In this document: piece after piece, positions 15,374 through 24,655 of the stretch
Layout: every line of letters starts with the position of its first letter
Numbering within the stretch: position 1 is the stretch's first letter
NCBI GenBank assembly: GCA_029259845.1
Contig: JAJDEI010000228.1
Span: forward strand, 1 to 33,535
DNA length: 33,535 bases
Reading direction: 5' to 3'
From: Planctomycetaceae bacterium
GTDB lineage: Bacteria; Planctomycetota; Planctomycetia; Planctomycetales; Planctomycetaceae
Translations under genes and position numbers: made by a program
The notes under the pieces: model-generated
The model's database searches: none
The model's input: the letters and a program-made list of their open reading frames with translations, nothing else
What the model was told of the DNA's origin: nothing

Positions 15374-16738
15374 GTGACAAGGCAGTTGTGTTTCGCACTC
15401 ACGTTGTTGGCAACGACACTCACATTTCCCGCGGCTGCGGCCTTCGCCGATGACGCTCCACCTGAGCCTGCGGCAGCCGAACTCGATTCCGGCAATGTCG
15501 CCTGGATGCTCACATCGTCAGCGTTAGTGCTCATGATGACGGCACCCGGTTTGGCGCTGTTTTATGGTGGACTGGTTCGCAAAAAGAATATCCTGGGCGT
15601 GATGATGCAGTGCGTGTTCCTGATGGGACTGATGAGCGTCGTCTGGGCCCTGTGGGGCTACAGCTTGGCCTTCGGCGGTTCAAGCCCCTATTTTGGCAAC
15701 TTAGAGCACGTCTTGCTCAAGGGGGTCATCCCCTCATGGGTCGATGGCGCTGTTGTTGTTCCGCAAACCGACGGGTTGCCCGACTCGATTTTCATGGTGT
15801 TTCAAGGGATGTTCTTCATTATCACGCCTGCGCTGATCTCCGGGGCGTTTGCCGAGCGGATGAGATTCAGCACGATGTGTGTGTTCCTGGTCCTGTGGGG
15901 CACGTTCGTCTATTGCCCGATCGCGCACTGGGTTTGGGACAGCGATGGATGGCTGTTCAATTACGGTGAGTTCGGCGCTCTGGATTTTGCGGGAGGCACT
16001 GTGGTTCACATCAGCTCGGGGGTGTCAGCATTGATCTGCGCCCTGTTGATTGGCAAGCGTCTCGGCTTCGGACAGGAGCCGATGCCCCCCCACAACCTGA
16101 CGTACACGTGCATTGGGGCAGCGCTGCTGTGGGTCGGTTGGTTCGGCTTCAACGCGGGGAGTGCTCTGGCGGCCAATGCAACAGCGGCCAACGCGTTCGT
16201 GGCGACTCACCTGGCGGCGGCCGCGGGAGTGTTGGGCTGGTCGATGGCGGAGTGGGTGAAGCAAGGCAAACCCACCATCCTTGGAGCTTGTTCGGGAGCC
16301 GTGGCGGGATTGGTCTGCATCACCCCAGCCTGTGGAGCCGTCACGCCGACTTCGGGGATCGTCCTCGGTCTCATTGGGGGCATTGCGTGCTTCTGGGCGT
16401 GCACGTCGCTGAAAAACAAGTTCGGGTACGACGATTCGTTGGACGCGTTTGGTGTTCATGGTGTCGGCGGAACCGTCGGCGCCTTGTTGACCGGAGTGTT
16501 CGCCACCCGCGCCATCGTTCCGGATGCCGTGAACCCCGTCGGGCTGCTCGAAGGGAACCCGACTCAGATGATTGCACAGCTCGCCGGCGTCGTGGCCGCC
16601 GCTTCCATCGCCATCGTGGGAACCTTCGTTATCCTCAAGGTTCTCGACGCCACGATGGGCTTACGCGTCACGCAGGACGAAGAAATCCAGGGCTTGGACC
16701 TCAGTCAGCATGGCGAGGAGGGTTATATCTTTCTGTGA
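15374..16738 (+). CDS. amtB: Ammonium transporter AmtB
   Basis: This inner-membrane trimeric channel conducts ammonium or ammonia. The 454-residue product starts at GTG 15374 with AAGGGG six bases upstream. A cleavable signal peptide (LCFALTLLATTLTFPAAAAF) is followed by about eleven membrane helices. Family signatures are present: LALFYGGLVRKKN in TM1, the pore histidines H185 (CPIAHWVW) and H362 (DAFGVHGVGG), and FNAGSALAANATAANAFVAT. The C-terminal tail (DEEIQGLDLSQHGEEGY) is the conserved cytoplasmic segment where PII proteins dock. Two PII genes and glnD follow on the same strand, so PII-controlled transport is expected. A sigma-54-type promoter lies upstream. Confidence 0.95.
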   Translation: MTRQLCFALTLLATTLTFPAAAAFADDAPPEPAAAELDSGNVAWMLTSSALVLMMTAPGLALFYGGLVRKKNILGVMMQCVFLMGLMSVVWALWGYSLAFGGSSPYFGNLEHVLLKGVIPSWVDGAVVVPQTDGLPDSIFMVFQGMFFIITPALISGAFAERMRFSTMCVFLVLWGTFVYCPIAHWVWDSDGWLFNYGEFGALDFAGGTVVHISSGVSALICALLIGKRLGFGQEPMPPHNLTYTCIGAALLWVGWFGFNAGSALAANATAANAFVATHLAAAAGVLGWSMAEWVKQGKPTILGACSGAVAGLVCITPACGAVTPTSGIVLGLIGGIACFWACTSLKNKFGYDDSLDAFGVHGVGGTVGALLTGVFATRAIVPDAVNPVGLLEGNPTQMIAQLAGVVAAASIAIVGTFVILKVLDATMGLRVTQDEEIQGLDLSQHGEEGYIFL

Positions 16739-16745
16739 GCGACCA

Positions 16746-16941
16746 GTGCATCCGCCCAATGGTGGGCGTGACTGGGGCGATCTGAAATCAATGATTGACA
16801 ATCCGCCCGGAATTCTGGGGCTGTGGACAGTGAACGAGCCGCGTCACGGCCCCAGTCTTCGGTCCGAGGACACGTCTGCGTTGCCTGATCAGCGCCCCAG
16901 CCACCCGAATGTGAGAGAGCACCGCCATCGAATGGATGCCC
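16746..16941 (+). repeat. R1 structured repeat, copy A
   Basis: It begins GTGCATCCGCCCAATGGTGG and ends near CATCGAATGGATGCCCG, whose complement resembles the beginning. Between them are GACTGGGGCGATCTGA, CTGGGGCTGTGGACAGTGAA, CACGGCCCCAGT and GCGCCCCAGCCACC, in the same order as in copies B and C. It fills the spacer between amtB and the first PII gene, starting 8 bases after the amtB stop. Outer, middle and inner arms are mutually complementary. Confidence 0.75.
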
Positions 16942-17084
16942 GCACGAGCCGCGGGGGCGGTCGCTCTGTTGTCGGAGGACGGCCTTCCGGAGAATAATAG
17001 GGCCGCAGCAACCTCCCGGCAGGGAACGAACCCCTGGCTCACGAAACCCGAACTGTTGACTGACGTGTCAGCCGAAAGGAATGA

Positions 17085-17820
<736 letters not shown>

Positions 17821-17916
17821 CAGCCGGGAGCAGTGTCTGTGGCGGAGTGGCAGGAGCGCGATACGGCGTGATCGCTCACCCATTCTGGGGCCGTCACCCT
17901 CGCTCTTCATCGGCCA

Positions 17917-18307
17917 GGGTGCATCCGCTCACTGGTGGGGGGGTGGCTGGGGCGATCTGACACTGATGATTAGGTCGTGTTGACATTCAAGAATGGGTCG
18001 CACGGGTTGTCCCAACCCTTGTCGCCCCGCGACAAGAAGCCTTTGCGTGAATCGTCCGGTGAACGATACGCTTCCCGCTGCTGCGCGGCACCGGTTGGGA
18101 CAACCGGTGCTCCCCGGATCTTCCTTTGAAATCAGACCGCTTGAATGTCAACACGGCCGAGTAAGCCGCTCGGAAGTCTGGGGCTGTGGGCAGTGAACGA
18201 GTCGCGTGACGGCCCCAGCGCTCGGTCTCACGACACGTTTCCGCTGCCCCAACAACGCCCCATCCACCCTGAAATGAGCGAGCACCACCATCCAACGGAG
18301 ACACCCC
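17917..18307 (+). repeat. R1 structured repeat, copy B (interrupted)
   Basis: It begins GGGTGCATCCGCTCACTGGT and ends ATCCAACGGAGACACCCC. Left and right parts align with copy C base by base apart from scattered changes. The alignment breaks only at 17971-18160, where a separate element is inserted at the position that reads GATGATGAGTCAGCC in copy C. Confidence 0.75.
17973..18158. mobile_element. MITE-like 186-bp element with 19-bp terminal inverted repeats
   Basis: The ends GGTCGTGTTGACATTCAAG (17973-17991) and CTTGAATGTCAACACGGCC (18140-18158) are complements with one mismatch. No transposase is encoded. Inside are further inverted segments (GGGTTGTCCCAACCC and CACCGGTTGGGACAACCGGTG). Comparison with the uninterrupted R1 copy C shows this exact segment is extra. 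A target-site duplication is not clear: TA lies directly left, and GAGTA lies to the right. Confidence 0.7.
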
Positions 18308-18510
18308 ATTGGCCACGGCCCCTGGAATTGGATGCGGCACTGTTGCTCCCCGTTTCTTCGGCGCCCCAGCCACCCACGAATAAGCAGAGGCTTTCACCGG
18401 ACCAACCGACTCCGAGCGGTCTGTCGTGAAGTGCCTGTGCCGTGGTAACATCCGGCGCACGCGCTGCGACGACGGTGACTCGGCGTGCCGCGCCCGATGA
18501 ACCTGCGGAT

Positions 18511-21225
18511 ATGACTGGTACGCCGAATCCATCGCCCATGAGCCCCGCCGCACCGACTGCTTCATGCACGACCGACCTTGCGCCCCTGCGTGCGCGGGTC
18601 GCTGAGATTCGTGAACAGGCACACGAGCGGTTTCGATCGGGACGGAGCGGGATCCTTGTCGCCTGCTTTCTCTCCGAATCTCTGGACGGGCTTCTGTGCG
18701 AGTTAATGGAGCAGGCCATCGCCGCTTGGCCAGAGGACCGCCGAAACCGGGCCCGGGAGTCCGGTTGTCTCGTTGCGGTGGGGGGGACTGGTCGTGGGGA
18801 AGCGGCCCCCTATTCGGACATCGATCTGCTGTTTCTTGACCGGGGCACGTCCGAGAGTGCGTTTCGGGATGCCGCTTCACGCATGACGCAGCTCTGCTGG
18901 GACGCCGGGCTGGAGCTGGGGCATAGTGTGCGCACCATTCGCGAATGCCTCTCGCTGGCGCGTCAGGAGAGCCAAATCGCGACCTCACTGGTCGAAGCCC
19001 GCGGTTTGTGGGGCGACGAGAGCCAGGTGGCACGGCTGAAGTCCGCCTACCGGGCCAAGGTGGTCCGGCCGCGGCTGCGAGCCTTCATCGAGTCGTGTAT
19101 TGCGGCCCGCAGCGAGGACTGGGGCGACCAACGGCCGACGGCGCTTGAGTTAACGCCGGACGTCAAGAAATCACTGGGAGGGCAGCGCGACCTGCATTTG
19201 ATTCGCTGGATGACGTACGCCCTGTGCGGCCATCCTGATCTGGAGTCACTGCGACTGCATGGGCTGCTGCCGCGCGAGGACATTCGCCGGTTGCGCACCG
19301 CCCGCGAGTACCTCACCCGCATTCGGCTCGACCTGCACTTTGCCGCGGGCCGCGCCCAGGATGTGCTGACGCGCGAAGACCAACTGAGACTGGCGGCCGA
19401 AGGTGGCTACGAGGGGACCGCCGCCCAACGTCCCGTCGAACAGTTCATGCAGAATTACTTTCGCCAGAGCTCTGCAATTGCGGAGATCACGCGGCGGCTG
19501 ATTGCATTGGAGCGGCGGCCGTCGCTGCTGCGGGGATTGGTCAACGGATTCGGCACGCATCGGTCCGACGGTGTGCTCCTCATTCGTCCGCAGGAGATCG
19601 ATGTTCGCCCGCGCAACTTGCCGAGCGTGACCCAGTCGGTCGAGTCGATGCTCAAGCTGTTTAAGTCAGCATCCCTGTACGGGTTGCTTCCGTCGCCTCG
19701 CGTGATGGCGGCGATCAAGCACGCGGTCCCGGAAAAACCGGCTCCGCTCTCAGCGATGGAGGCGGCGACGTTCCGAAACATCCTCCGTTCTCCGAAGATG
19801 GTCGGTCCGATCCTGCGGGAACTGTTCGACTGCCGGCTGCTGGACTATGTGATCCCGGAGATCTCGCACACACGTTGCCTGTTGCAGTTCAATCAGTATC
19901 ACAGTTATACCGTCGACGAACACACACTGCGGGCGCTGGAAACGGTCGCCGCCTTTGAGCAGGACGAGGGACCGGTTGGCTCCGCATATCGTCAGATTCA
20001 ACGCAAAGACGTCCTGCACCTGGCGTTGCTGCTGCACGACATTGGCAAAGGGTACGAAGAGGACCACAGCGAGCTTGGATGCCGCATCGCCGAGACGGTT
20101 GCCGCGCGACTTGAACTCTCGGACGATCGCCGCGACCAAGTGATGTTGCTCGTGCGTGAACATTTGGTGATGGCGGACCTCGCCATGCGGCGGGACTTCA
20201 CCGACGAATCGCTGCTCGTCAATTTCGCCCGGCAGGTCGGTACTCCGGACACGCTCCGCATGCTGTTCGTACTGACGGTTGCCGACATCACGGCGGTCGG
20301 TCCGGGAGTGTTCTCCTCCTGGAAAGGAGACCTTCTTGCCGATCTGTTTGACCGGGCCATGATGATCGTCAGCGGCAAACGATACAGCTACCTGGAAGAG
20401 TCGCGGATGCAGGCGGCCAAGCGGCACGTGGCGGAGTCCATCGTGCCACTCGATTCGCACCAGGACGATCATTCGTGGCAACGCTGGATCGACCGGCAGC
20501 TCGCGGGGTTTTCGGCCTACTATCTCACCTGCACGCCCCCCCACCGTATCGCCGCCGATCTCGACATCATCCAGCATCTGCAGGAGGGCGAAATTCGCGT
20601 GGAGGGAGTTTTCGACCGGTCGGCGCATGCCGTCGATTATCGCATCATCATGAAAGAGAACGTCGCAGCCGGTTGCTTTCATCGGATCACCGGGGCGCTG
20701 ACGGCCAAGCGGTCGGAGATCATCTCGGCGGAAATCAACACGGCGGTCGGCGGGATCGTCGTCGACAGTTTCCGCGTGTTGGACCGTGACTACTCCGGAG
20801 AGATTCCGACCGAGCGAATCAACGAGGTGAGCGACGCGATTCGCCGCGTGTTGACCGAGGATGTGCCGATTGAACCGCTGTTTCAGCGAACCTTTCGATT
20901 CGGGGCGTTTGAAAAACAGGGGCCGGGGGCTGATCTGCCGCTGCGCGTCGTCGTCGACAACAACTCGTCGGACAGCCGCACGATTCTGGACGTGTTCGCT
21001 TACGACCGCCCCGGACTGTTGTACGTCGTCAGCAAGACCCTGTTCGAACTGGAGCTGTCAGTCGATCTGGCGAAGATCGACACGCATTTCGATCAGGTTG
21101 TGGACGTGTTTTACGTGACGGGAAACGACGGCGGCAAGATCACCGACGAAGCCCGGCTGCGTTACATTCGAGACACTTTGCAGACGCGGCTCGAAGAATT
21201 CGACCGGGAGGAACGTCTCGGTTGA
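18511..21225 (+). CDS. glnD: [Protein-PII] uridylyltransferase / uridylyl-removing enzyme GlnD
   Basis: This cytosolic enzyme adds UMP to PII at Y51 when glutamine is low and removes it when glutamine is high. The N-terminal nucleotidyltransferase domain has VAVGGTGRGE and the metal-binding SDIDLLFLD, about 90-110 residues from the start. The usual motif is GGYGRGE, so Tyr is replaced by Thr here. A GlnD linker region follows. The HD hydrolase domain contains DEHTLRAL and LLLHDIGKG with EEDHSELG. Two C-terminal ACT domains bind glutamine (RSAHAVDYRIIMKENVAAGC and DVFAYDRPGLLYVVSKTLFE). At about 905 residues it has normal length. The start is uncertain: ATG 18511, ATG 18538 or GTG 18442, none with a strong ribosome binding site. 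It is the natural partner of the two upstream PII genes. Confidence 0.93.
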   Translation: MTGTPNPSPMSPAAPTASCTTDLAPLRARVAEIREQAHERFRSGRSGILVACFLSESLDGLLCELMEQAIAAWPEDRRNRARESGCLVAVGGTGRGEAAPYSDIDLLFLDRGTSESAFRDAASRMTQLCWDAGLELGHSVRTIRECLSLARQESQIATSLVEARGLWGDESQVARLKSAYRAKVVRPRLRAFIESCIAARSEDWGDQRPTALELTPDVKKSLGGQRDLHLIRWMTYALCGHPDLESLRLHGLLPREDIRRLRTAREYLTRIRLDLHFAAGRAQDVLTREDQLRLAAEGGYEGTAAQRPVEQFMQNYFRQSSAIAEITRRLIALERRPSLLRGLVNGFGTHRSDGVLLIRPQEIDVRPRNLPSVTQSVESMLKLFKSASLYGLLPSPRVMAAIKHAVPEKPAPLSAMEAATFRNILRSPKMVGPILRELFDCRLLDYVIPEISHTRCLLQFNQYHSYTVDEHTLRALETVAAFEQDEGPVGSAYRQIQRKDVLHLALLLHDIGKGYEEDHSELGCRIAETVAARLELSDDRRDQVMLLVREHLVMADLAMRRDFTDESLLVNFARQVGTPDTLRMLFVLTVADITAVGPGVFSSWKGDLLADLFDRAMMIVSGKRYSYLEESRMQAAKRHVAESIVPLDSHQDDHSWQRWIDRQLAGFSAYYLTCTPPHRIAADLDIIQHLQEGEIRVEGVFDRSAHAVDYRIIMKENVAAGCFHRITGALTAKRSEIISAEINTAVGGIVVDSFRVLDRDYSGEIPTERINEVSDAIRRVLTEDVPIEPLFQRTFRFGAFEKQGPGADLPLRVVVDNNSSDSRTILDVFAYDRPGLLYVVSKTLFELELSVDLAKIDTHFDQVVDVFYVTGNDGGKITDEARLRYIRDTLQTRLEEFDREERLG

Positions 21226-21510
21226 CAGCCGGGAGACGCGGCGGGTGGCGGGGGCGCGGCACGAGTGTCCGATGAACTTGACGCGCTGAGCACGGGGACC
21301 GTGTCGCCGTTTGGTGGGTCGTTCACGGCCCCCGAATCGGTCGCTCGACCGGAACTCGTCGCAGAGTGGCGATTGACCCGTCGCTAACGCTCTGGGCTCT
21401 GAGAGGAGGCCGTCGGAGGTGAGATCGGTGAAAAGTTGCATCTTCCGCGGCCGATTCTTCGCCGTCGATGTCGCTCCGGCATCGCGGCTGCAGGTCTGGG
21501 AGGATGCCGA

Positions 21511-21516
21511 TATAAT
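21511..21516 (+). promoter_or_regulatory. Possible -10 box giving a leaderless transcript
   Basis: A perfect TATAAT lies only eight bases before the ATG at 21525. Transcription would then start at or one or two bases before the start codon, and no Shine-Dalgarno sequence is present in that gap. The -35 region at standard spacing (CTGCAG) is poor. The 299-base spacer after glnD shows nothing else. Confidence 0.3.
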
Positions 21517-21524
21517 CAGCCGGT

Positions 21525-22865
21525 ATGAGCGACCCCTTCGGAGACATCCCCGAGCTGGCGGACCTGGAAATCGGACACGGGCTGATTCGTGTGCCGATGG
21601 AGATCAACGTCCCCTTCACGCCGCGGGTCCGTGCGCTGGTCGATACGGTCGAGTTCCAGCGGCTGGGGCAGATCAGCCAGTTGGGACTGGTGTCCCGCGT
21701 CTATCCGGGGGCGCGGCATTCCCGCTTCGAGCACGCATTGGGGGTCTATCACAACGCGCTCTGTTATCTTCACCAACTGCGCAAAGATCCGAGGTTTTGT
21801 GAGCTGATCGATTCCCGTTCGGCGGAACTCCTGATCGCCGCCGCGCTGCTGCACGATTTGGGACATTGGCCGTTCTGCCATCCGATCGAGGACATGGACC
21901 TCGACGGGATGGCGCGGCACGAATCCTGCGCGGCCCGCTTCTTAACGCCGGACAGCGAACTTGGCCACGTGCTCAACGACGACTGGGGCCTTGATCCGGC
22001 GGACGTGCTGGACATCCTCTCGACCCGCACGGACACGCCGCGGATGCGGCTGCTGCGTTCGATCCTGTCCGGGCCGATCGACATCGATAAAATGGACTAT
22101 CTCGACCGCGACAGCCTGCACTGCGGCGTGCCGTACGGCCGGCACTTCGACCGGCATCGGCTGATCCAGTCACTGCTGCTCAACGAAGCGGGGGACGGAC
22201 TGGCCATCTCGTACAAAGGAAAAACCGCCGCCGAGTTGATGGTGTTCGCCCGGTACGTGATGTTCAGCGAGGTGTACTGGCATCACGCGGTGCGCTCGGC
22301 GACGAGCATGTTCGCCCGCGGTTTCTTCGAGCTGCGCGACGGGATCGACAACGACTGCCTGTTCACACAGACTGATGCCGCCATGATCGCCGAGCTTCGC
22401 GAACTGGCGCGAGGCACCGTCGCCGGGCCGCTGCTGGAGGGAATCTTCGGCGGTCGCCGGGCGCTTTACAAACGGGTTGCCGAATGCGGCCACGACCGGC
22501 AACGGGAATTGTTCGAGCAGTTATCGGGACGGCCGTATGCAGACATCGTCCGCTGCGGCGAAGAATTGGCTCGCCTCATTGGCAGCCGTCTCGGACGGCA
22601 ACTGGAGCGAACCGCGCTGTTGATCGATGCACCTCCGCCGCATCGCGAGATCGAATTCGAGATCGACGTCTACTATCCGCACGAGAACGAATATCGGCCT
22701 CTGCACGAGGTCTCGCCCGTCGTCGATGCCTTGGCAAAAACGCAGTTTGACCATTACGCAAAACGTGTGCGTGTCTTCGGATACCCATCCGTCGCTCCGC
22801 AGATTAAGCAAATTGACGACATTGACAAACTCCTGCAACAGGCGGTTTCGGCCGCGACCGACTGA
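21525..22865 (+). CDS. HD-domain phosphohydrolase, SAMHD1/dGTPase-like
   Basis: A 446-residue cytosolic metal-dependent phosphohydrolase. The HD site matches the SAMHD1-like branch point by point: HSRFEHALGVYHNA (H70), ALLHDLGHWPFCHP (H110, D111) and IDIDKMDYLDRDSLHCGV (final Asp ligand). Relatives hydrolyse dNTPs or other nucleotides, often as oligomers with allosteric sites; the substrate here is not known. There is no N-terminal SAM domain. The C-terminal ~60 residues (EIEFEIDVYYPHENEYRPLH) form a probable beta-rich cap. It follows glnD by 299 bases on the same strand but need not be in the same operon, since it has its own TATAAT. A role in nucleotide pool control is inferred from the family. 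Confidence 0.85.
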   Translation: MSDPFGDIPELADLEIGHGLIRVPMEINVPFTPRVRALVDTVEFQRLGQISQLGLVSRVYPGARHSRFEHALGVYHNALCYLHQLRKDPRFCELIDSRSAELLIAAALLHDLGHWPFCHPIEDMDLDGMARHESCAARFLTPDSELGHVLNDDWGLDPADVLDILSTRTDTPRMRLLRSILSGPIDIDKMDYLDRDSLHCGVPYGRHFDRHRLIQSLLLNEAGDGLAISYKGKTAAELMVFARYVMFSEVYWHHAVRSATSMFARGFFELRDGIDNDCLFTQTDAAMIAELRELARGTVAGPLLEGIFGGRRALYKRVAECGHDRQRELFEQLSGRPYADIVRCGEELARLIGSRLGRQLERTALLIDAPPPHREIEFEIDVYYPHENEYRPLHEVSPVVDALAKTQFDHYAKRVRVFGYPSVAPQIKQIDDIDKLLQQAVSAATD

Positions 22866-23246
22866 CGGGTGCGTCCCGCCTTGCCACGATTGTTGGCGAA
22901 GCAATGGTTTGAGAATCCGCGATTGGACAACCGGCAAGGCGGTGGCATCCTTGGTCCGACCTGTTTCGGCGACGGCTTTCGTGGGGACGGCCACATTGGC
23001 AGCGTGCGACGATCGTCAGTCGGCCGCTTTGCTTCAGGAGGGCGTTCTGCCGCGCCGAGGGCCCGATCGGCATGACGGCAATCGCGGCAGCGGACAATCC
23101 GGCCCCCCTTCAGTTGAGCCGGTTCAGTCCGGCGTCTGCAACACGAGTGTGCAAGCCTCTCACGGCCGCACAGAGGGCATGGGATGTCGGGCATGTGACG
23201 TCGGGGATGGGATGTCGGGCATGGGATGTCGGGCATGTCCAGCGAA
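22866..23246. other. Convergent spacer with a 14-bp tandem repeat
   Basis: A 381-base region between the converging HD and GT4 genes. Except for the four-unit tandem repeat at 23179-23234, nothing is recognisable. Open frames on both strands lack starts or family similarity. Confidence 0.5.
23179..23234. repeat. Tandem repeat, 4 x 14 bp
   Basis: ATGGGATGTCGGGC is present three times exactly (23179, 23207, 23221) and once as ATGTGACGTCGGGG (23193). The units are directly joined, so this is a minisatellite-like array, not a CRISPR. Confidence 0.8.
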
Positions 23247-24599
23247 TCAGGCATCTTGGTTTTCCGTTGTGATCACGGACTTCAGCATGGCGAGGAGACG
23301 GGCAGTCTGCATGGGGAGATCGTGTTCAGCCGCGACAAAGGCTCGCCCGCCGCCGGTCGGCCGGTCCGGATCGTGCGATCCAGCCGATCCGTCCGGTCCG
23401 CTCAGTTTTCCCGGTCCGCCCGACTGGCACCAGACGGACTTCACGTATTCCGCCAGACGATTCGTGTCTCCTTCCGCACACAGCCCGCACTGAGATGCCT
23501 GGATGAAGTCGCCACCGACTTCGAGCGACGCAACCGGGACGCCTGTTGCTGCCGCCTGAAGAAACACGTTGGGGAACCCCTCTAACGCAGACGTGCTGAC
23601 GAATACCGCCGCGTGCTCGAAGACGACGGGCATCAAATCAAACGGCACGGAGGACACGATCCGCACATTCTTGGGGCAGTGATCTCGCACAGCTTTCTCA
23701 ACAACTCGGTCGCGCGGATTCAGGATCATCAGGAAATCGACGTCCGGACTCATCCTTGCGACTTCCAATAGCAGATCGGGCCGCTTGTGGAGAGATTCCG
23801 CCCGCCCGACCCACAAGGCATACCGCCGGAGGCCGCCGGTGATCTCTTGAGAAAGTGGCAACGCGCGCCGTTGGTCCCAGGCGTCCAAATCGATCGGATT
23901 GGCGATGATTGTGCTCTCGCGGCCGAATCGCTCTTCCACCAGGCGATGCTGAAGGGGAGTCTGCACGACGATGGCATCGGCGCGTTGCAGGATTTCGTAG
24001 CACACCTCTGCGGCGTCTCCATAGGGACTGACATAGCCGGAATCCGGCTGATACCGCTCGTCAAGGTCGCCGTCCGAGCCGATCATCAGGATCGCCTTGC
24101 GGCCGGTCGCATGGGCTGAGGCGATCACCCGCGCGGAATTCGCCTGGACGCCGAACGTGCAGAACAGATCGGCTGTTTGACGGACGAGAAACGGATCAGC
24201 CCGCCACGGATCGCGACGCCCGCGGGCGAACAGCCGACAAGCTGCCAACGCGGGCAGCGTCCCCAGCAGCGACCACTCCCAATGCCGCAGTTGCAGACCG
24301 GGCCATCGCGAAGATTTTTCGAGACAGCGACCGGCCGATTCGTAGAGCGCGTAGAGCCGGTCGACGCGGGGGATCACGTCGACGTTCTCCCGCTGGAACG
24401 GCTCGTGGCGGCTGTCCGCACGGACGACGAAACGGACGTCACATTGTCCGGAACGCGCCAAGCCGCGAGCGAACGTCCACGCACGGGTTTCCGTCCCGCC
24501 CACCGGTCGTCCCAGCGAAGGATCGATCGCCGGCAGGGCATGCAGTGCAACGAAACAGACGCGCAGCGGTGGTGTGGTCGCCTGTTCCCTGCGCTCCAT
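23247..24599 (-). CDS. GT4-type (GT-B fold) glycosyltransferase
   Basis: A 450-residue family 4-like glycosyltransferase, cytosolic or membrane-peripheral. The N-terminal acceptor domain starts LRVCFVALHALP, with GGTETRAWTFARGL. The donor domain has YALWVGRAESLHKRPDLLLE and the signature EGFPNVFLQAAATGVPVASL. Most relatives have EGFPNVLLEAMACG, so the second catalytic-motif Glu is Gln here, which could affect activity. The start at ATG 24597-24599 is chosen for its GGAGGGTGAG site; the frame extends 34 codons further into the upstream gene. It lies 56 bp after the DUF6807 gene on the same strand and ends a probable three-gene operon. The last ~60 residues are partly Gly/Pro-rich. Substrates are unknown. 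Confidence 0.82.
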   Translation of the reverse strand: MERREQATTPPLRVCFVALHALPAIDPSLGRPVGGTETRAWTFARGLARSGQCDVRFVVRADSRHEPFQRENVDVIPRVDRLYALYESAGRCLEKSSRWPGLQLRHWEWSLLGTLPALAACRLFARGRRDPWRADPFLVRQTADLFCTFGVQANSARVIASAHATGRKAILMIGSDGDLDERYQPDSGYVSPYGDAAEVCYEILQRADAIVVQTPLQHRLVEERFGRESTIIANPIDLDAWDQRRALPLSQEITGGLRRYALWVGRAESLHKRPDLLLEVARMSPDVDFLMILNPRDRVVEKAVRDHCPKNVRIVSSVPFDLMPVVFEHAAVFVSTSALEGFPNVFLQAAATGVPVASLEVGGDFIQASQCGLCAEGDTNRLAEYVKSVWCQSGGPGKLSGPDGSAGSHDPDRPTGGGRAFVAAEHDLPMQTARLLAMLKSVITTENQDA

Positions 24600-24655
24600 G
24601 AGTTTCTCACCCTCCGGGACTTCCCCGCCGTCCAAGAGACTCCGCCCCGGCGCGT

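Larger units (their letters stand above)
17821..18510. other. Spacer between glnB and glnD: R1 copy B with a nested element
   Basis: 690 bases without a supported gene. R1 copy B spans 17917-18307 and is interrupted by a 186-bp inverted-repeat element (17973-18158). After it, an extra R1 arm (GCGCCCCAGCCACCC, 18361-18375) suggests a further decayed copy. The last 69 bases are an in-frame extension of glnD from a GTG at 18442. Confidence 0.6.

Noticed and set aside
23179-23234. Short repeats considered as a CRISPR array
   Set aside because: The units are directly adjacent with no unique spacers, and no cas genes are present.
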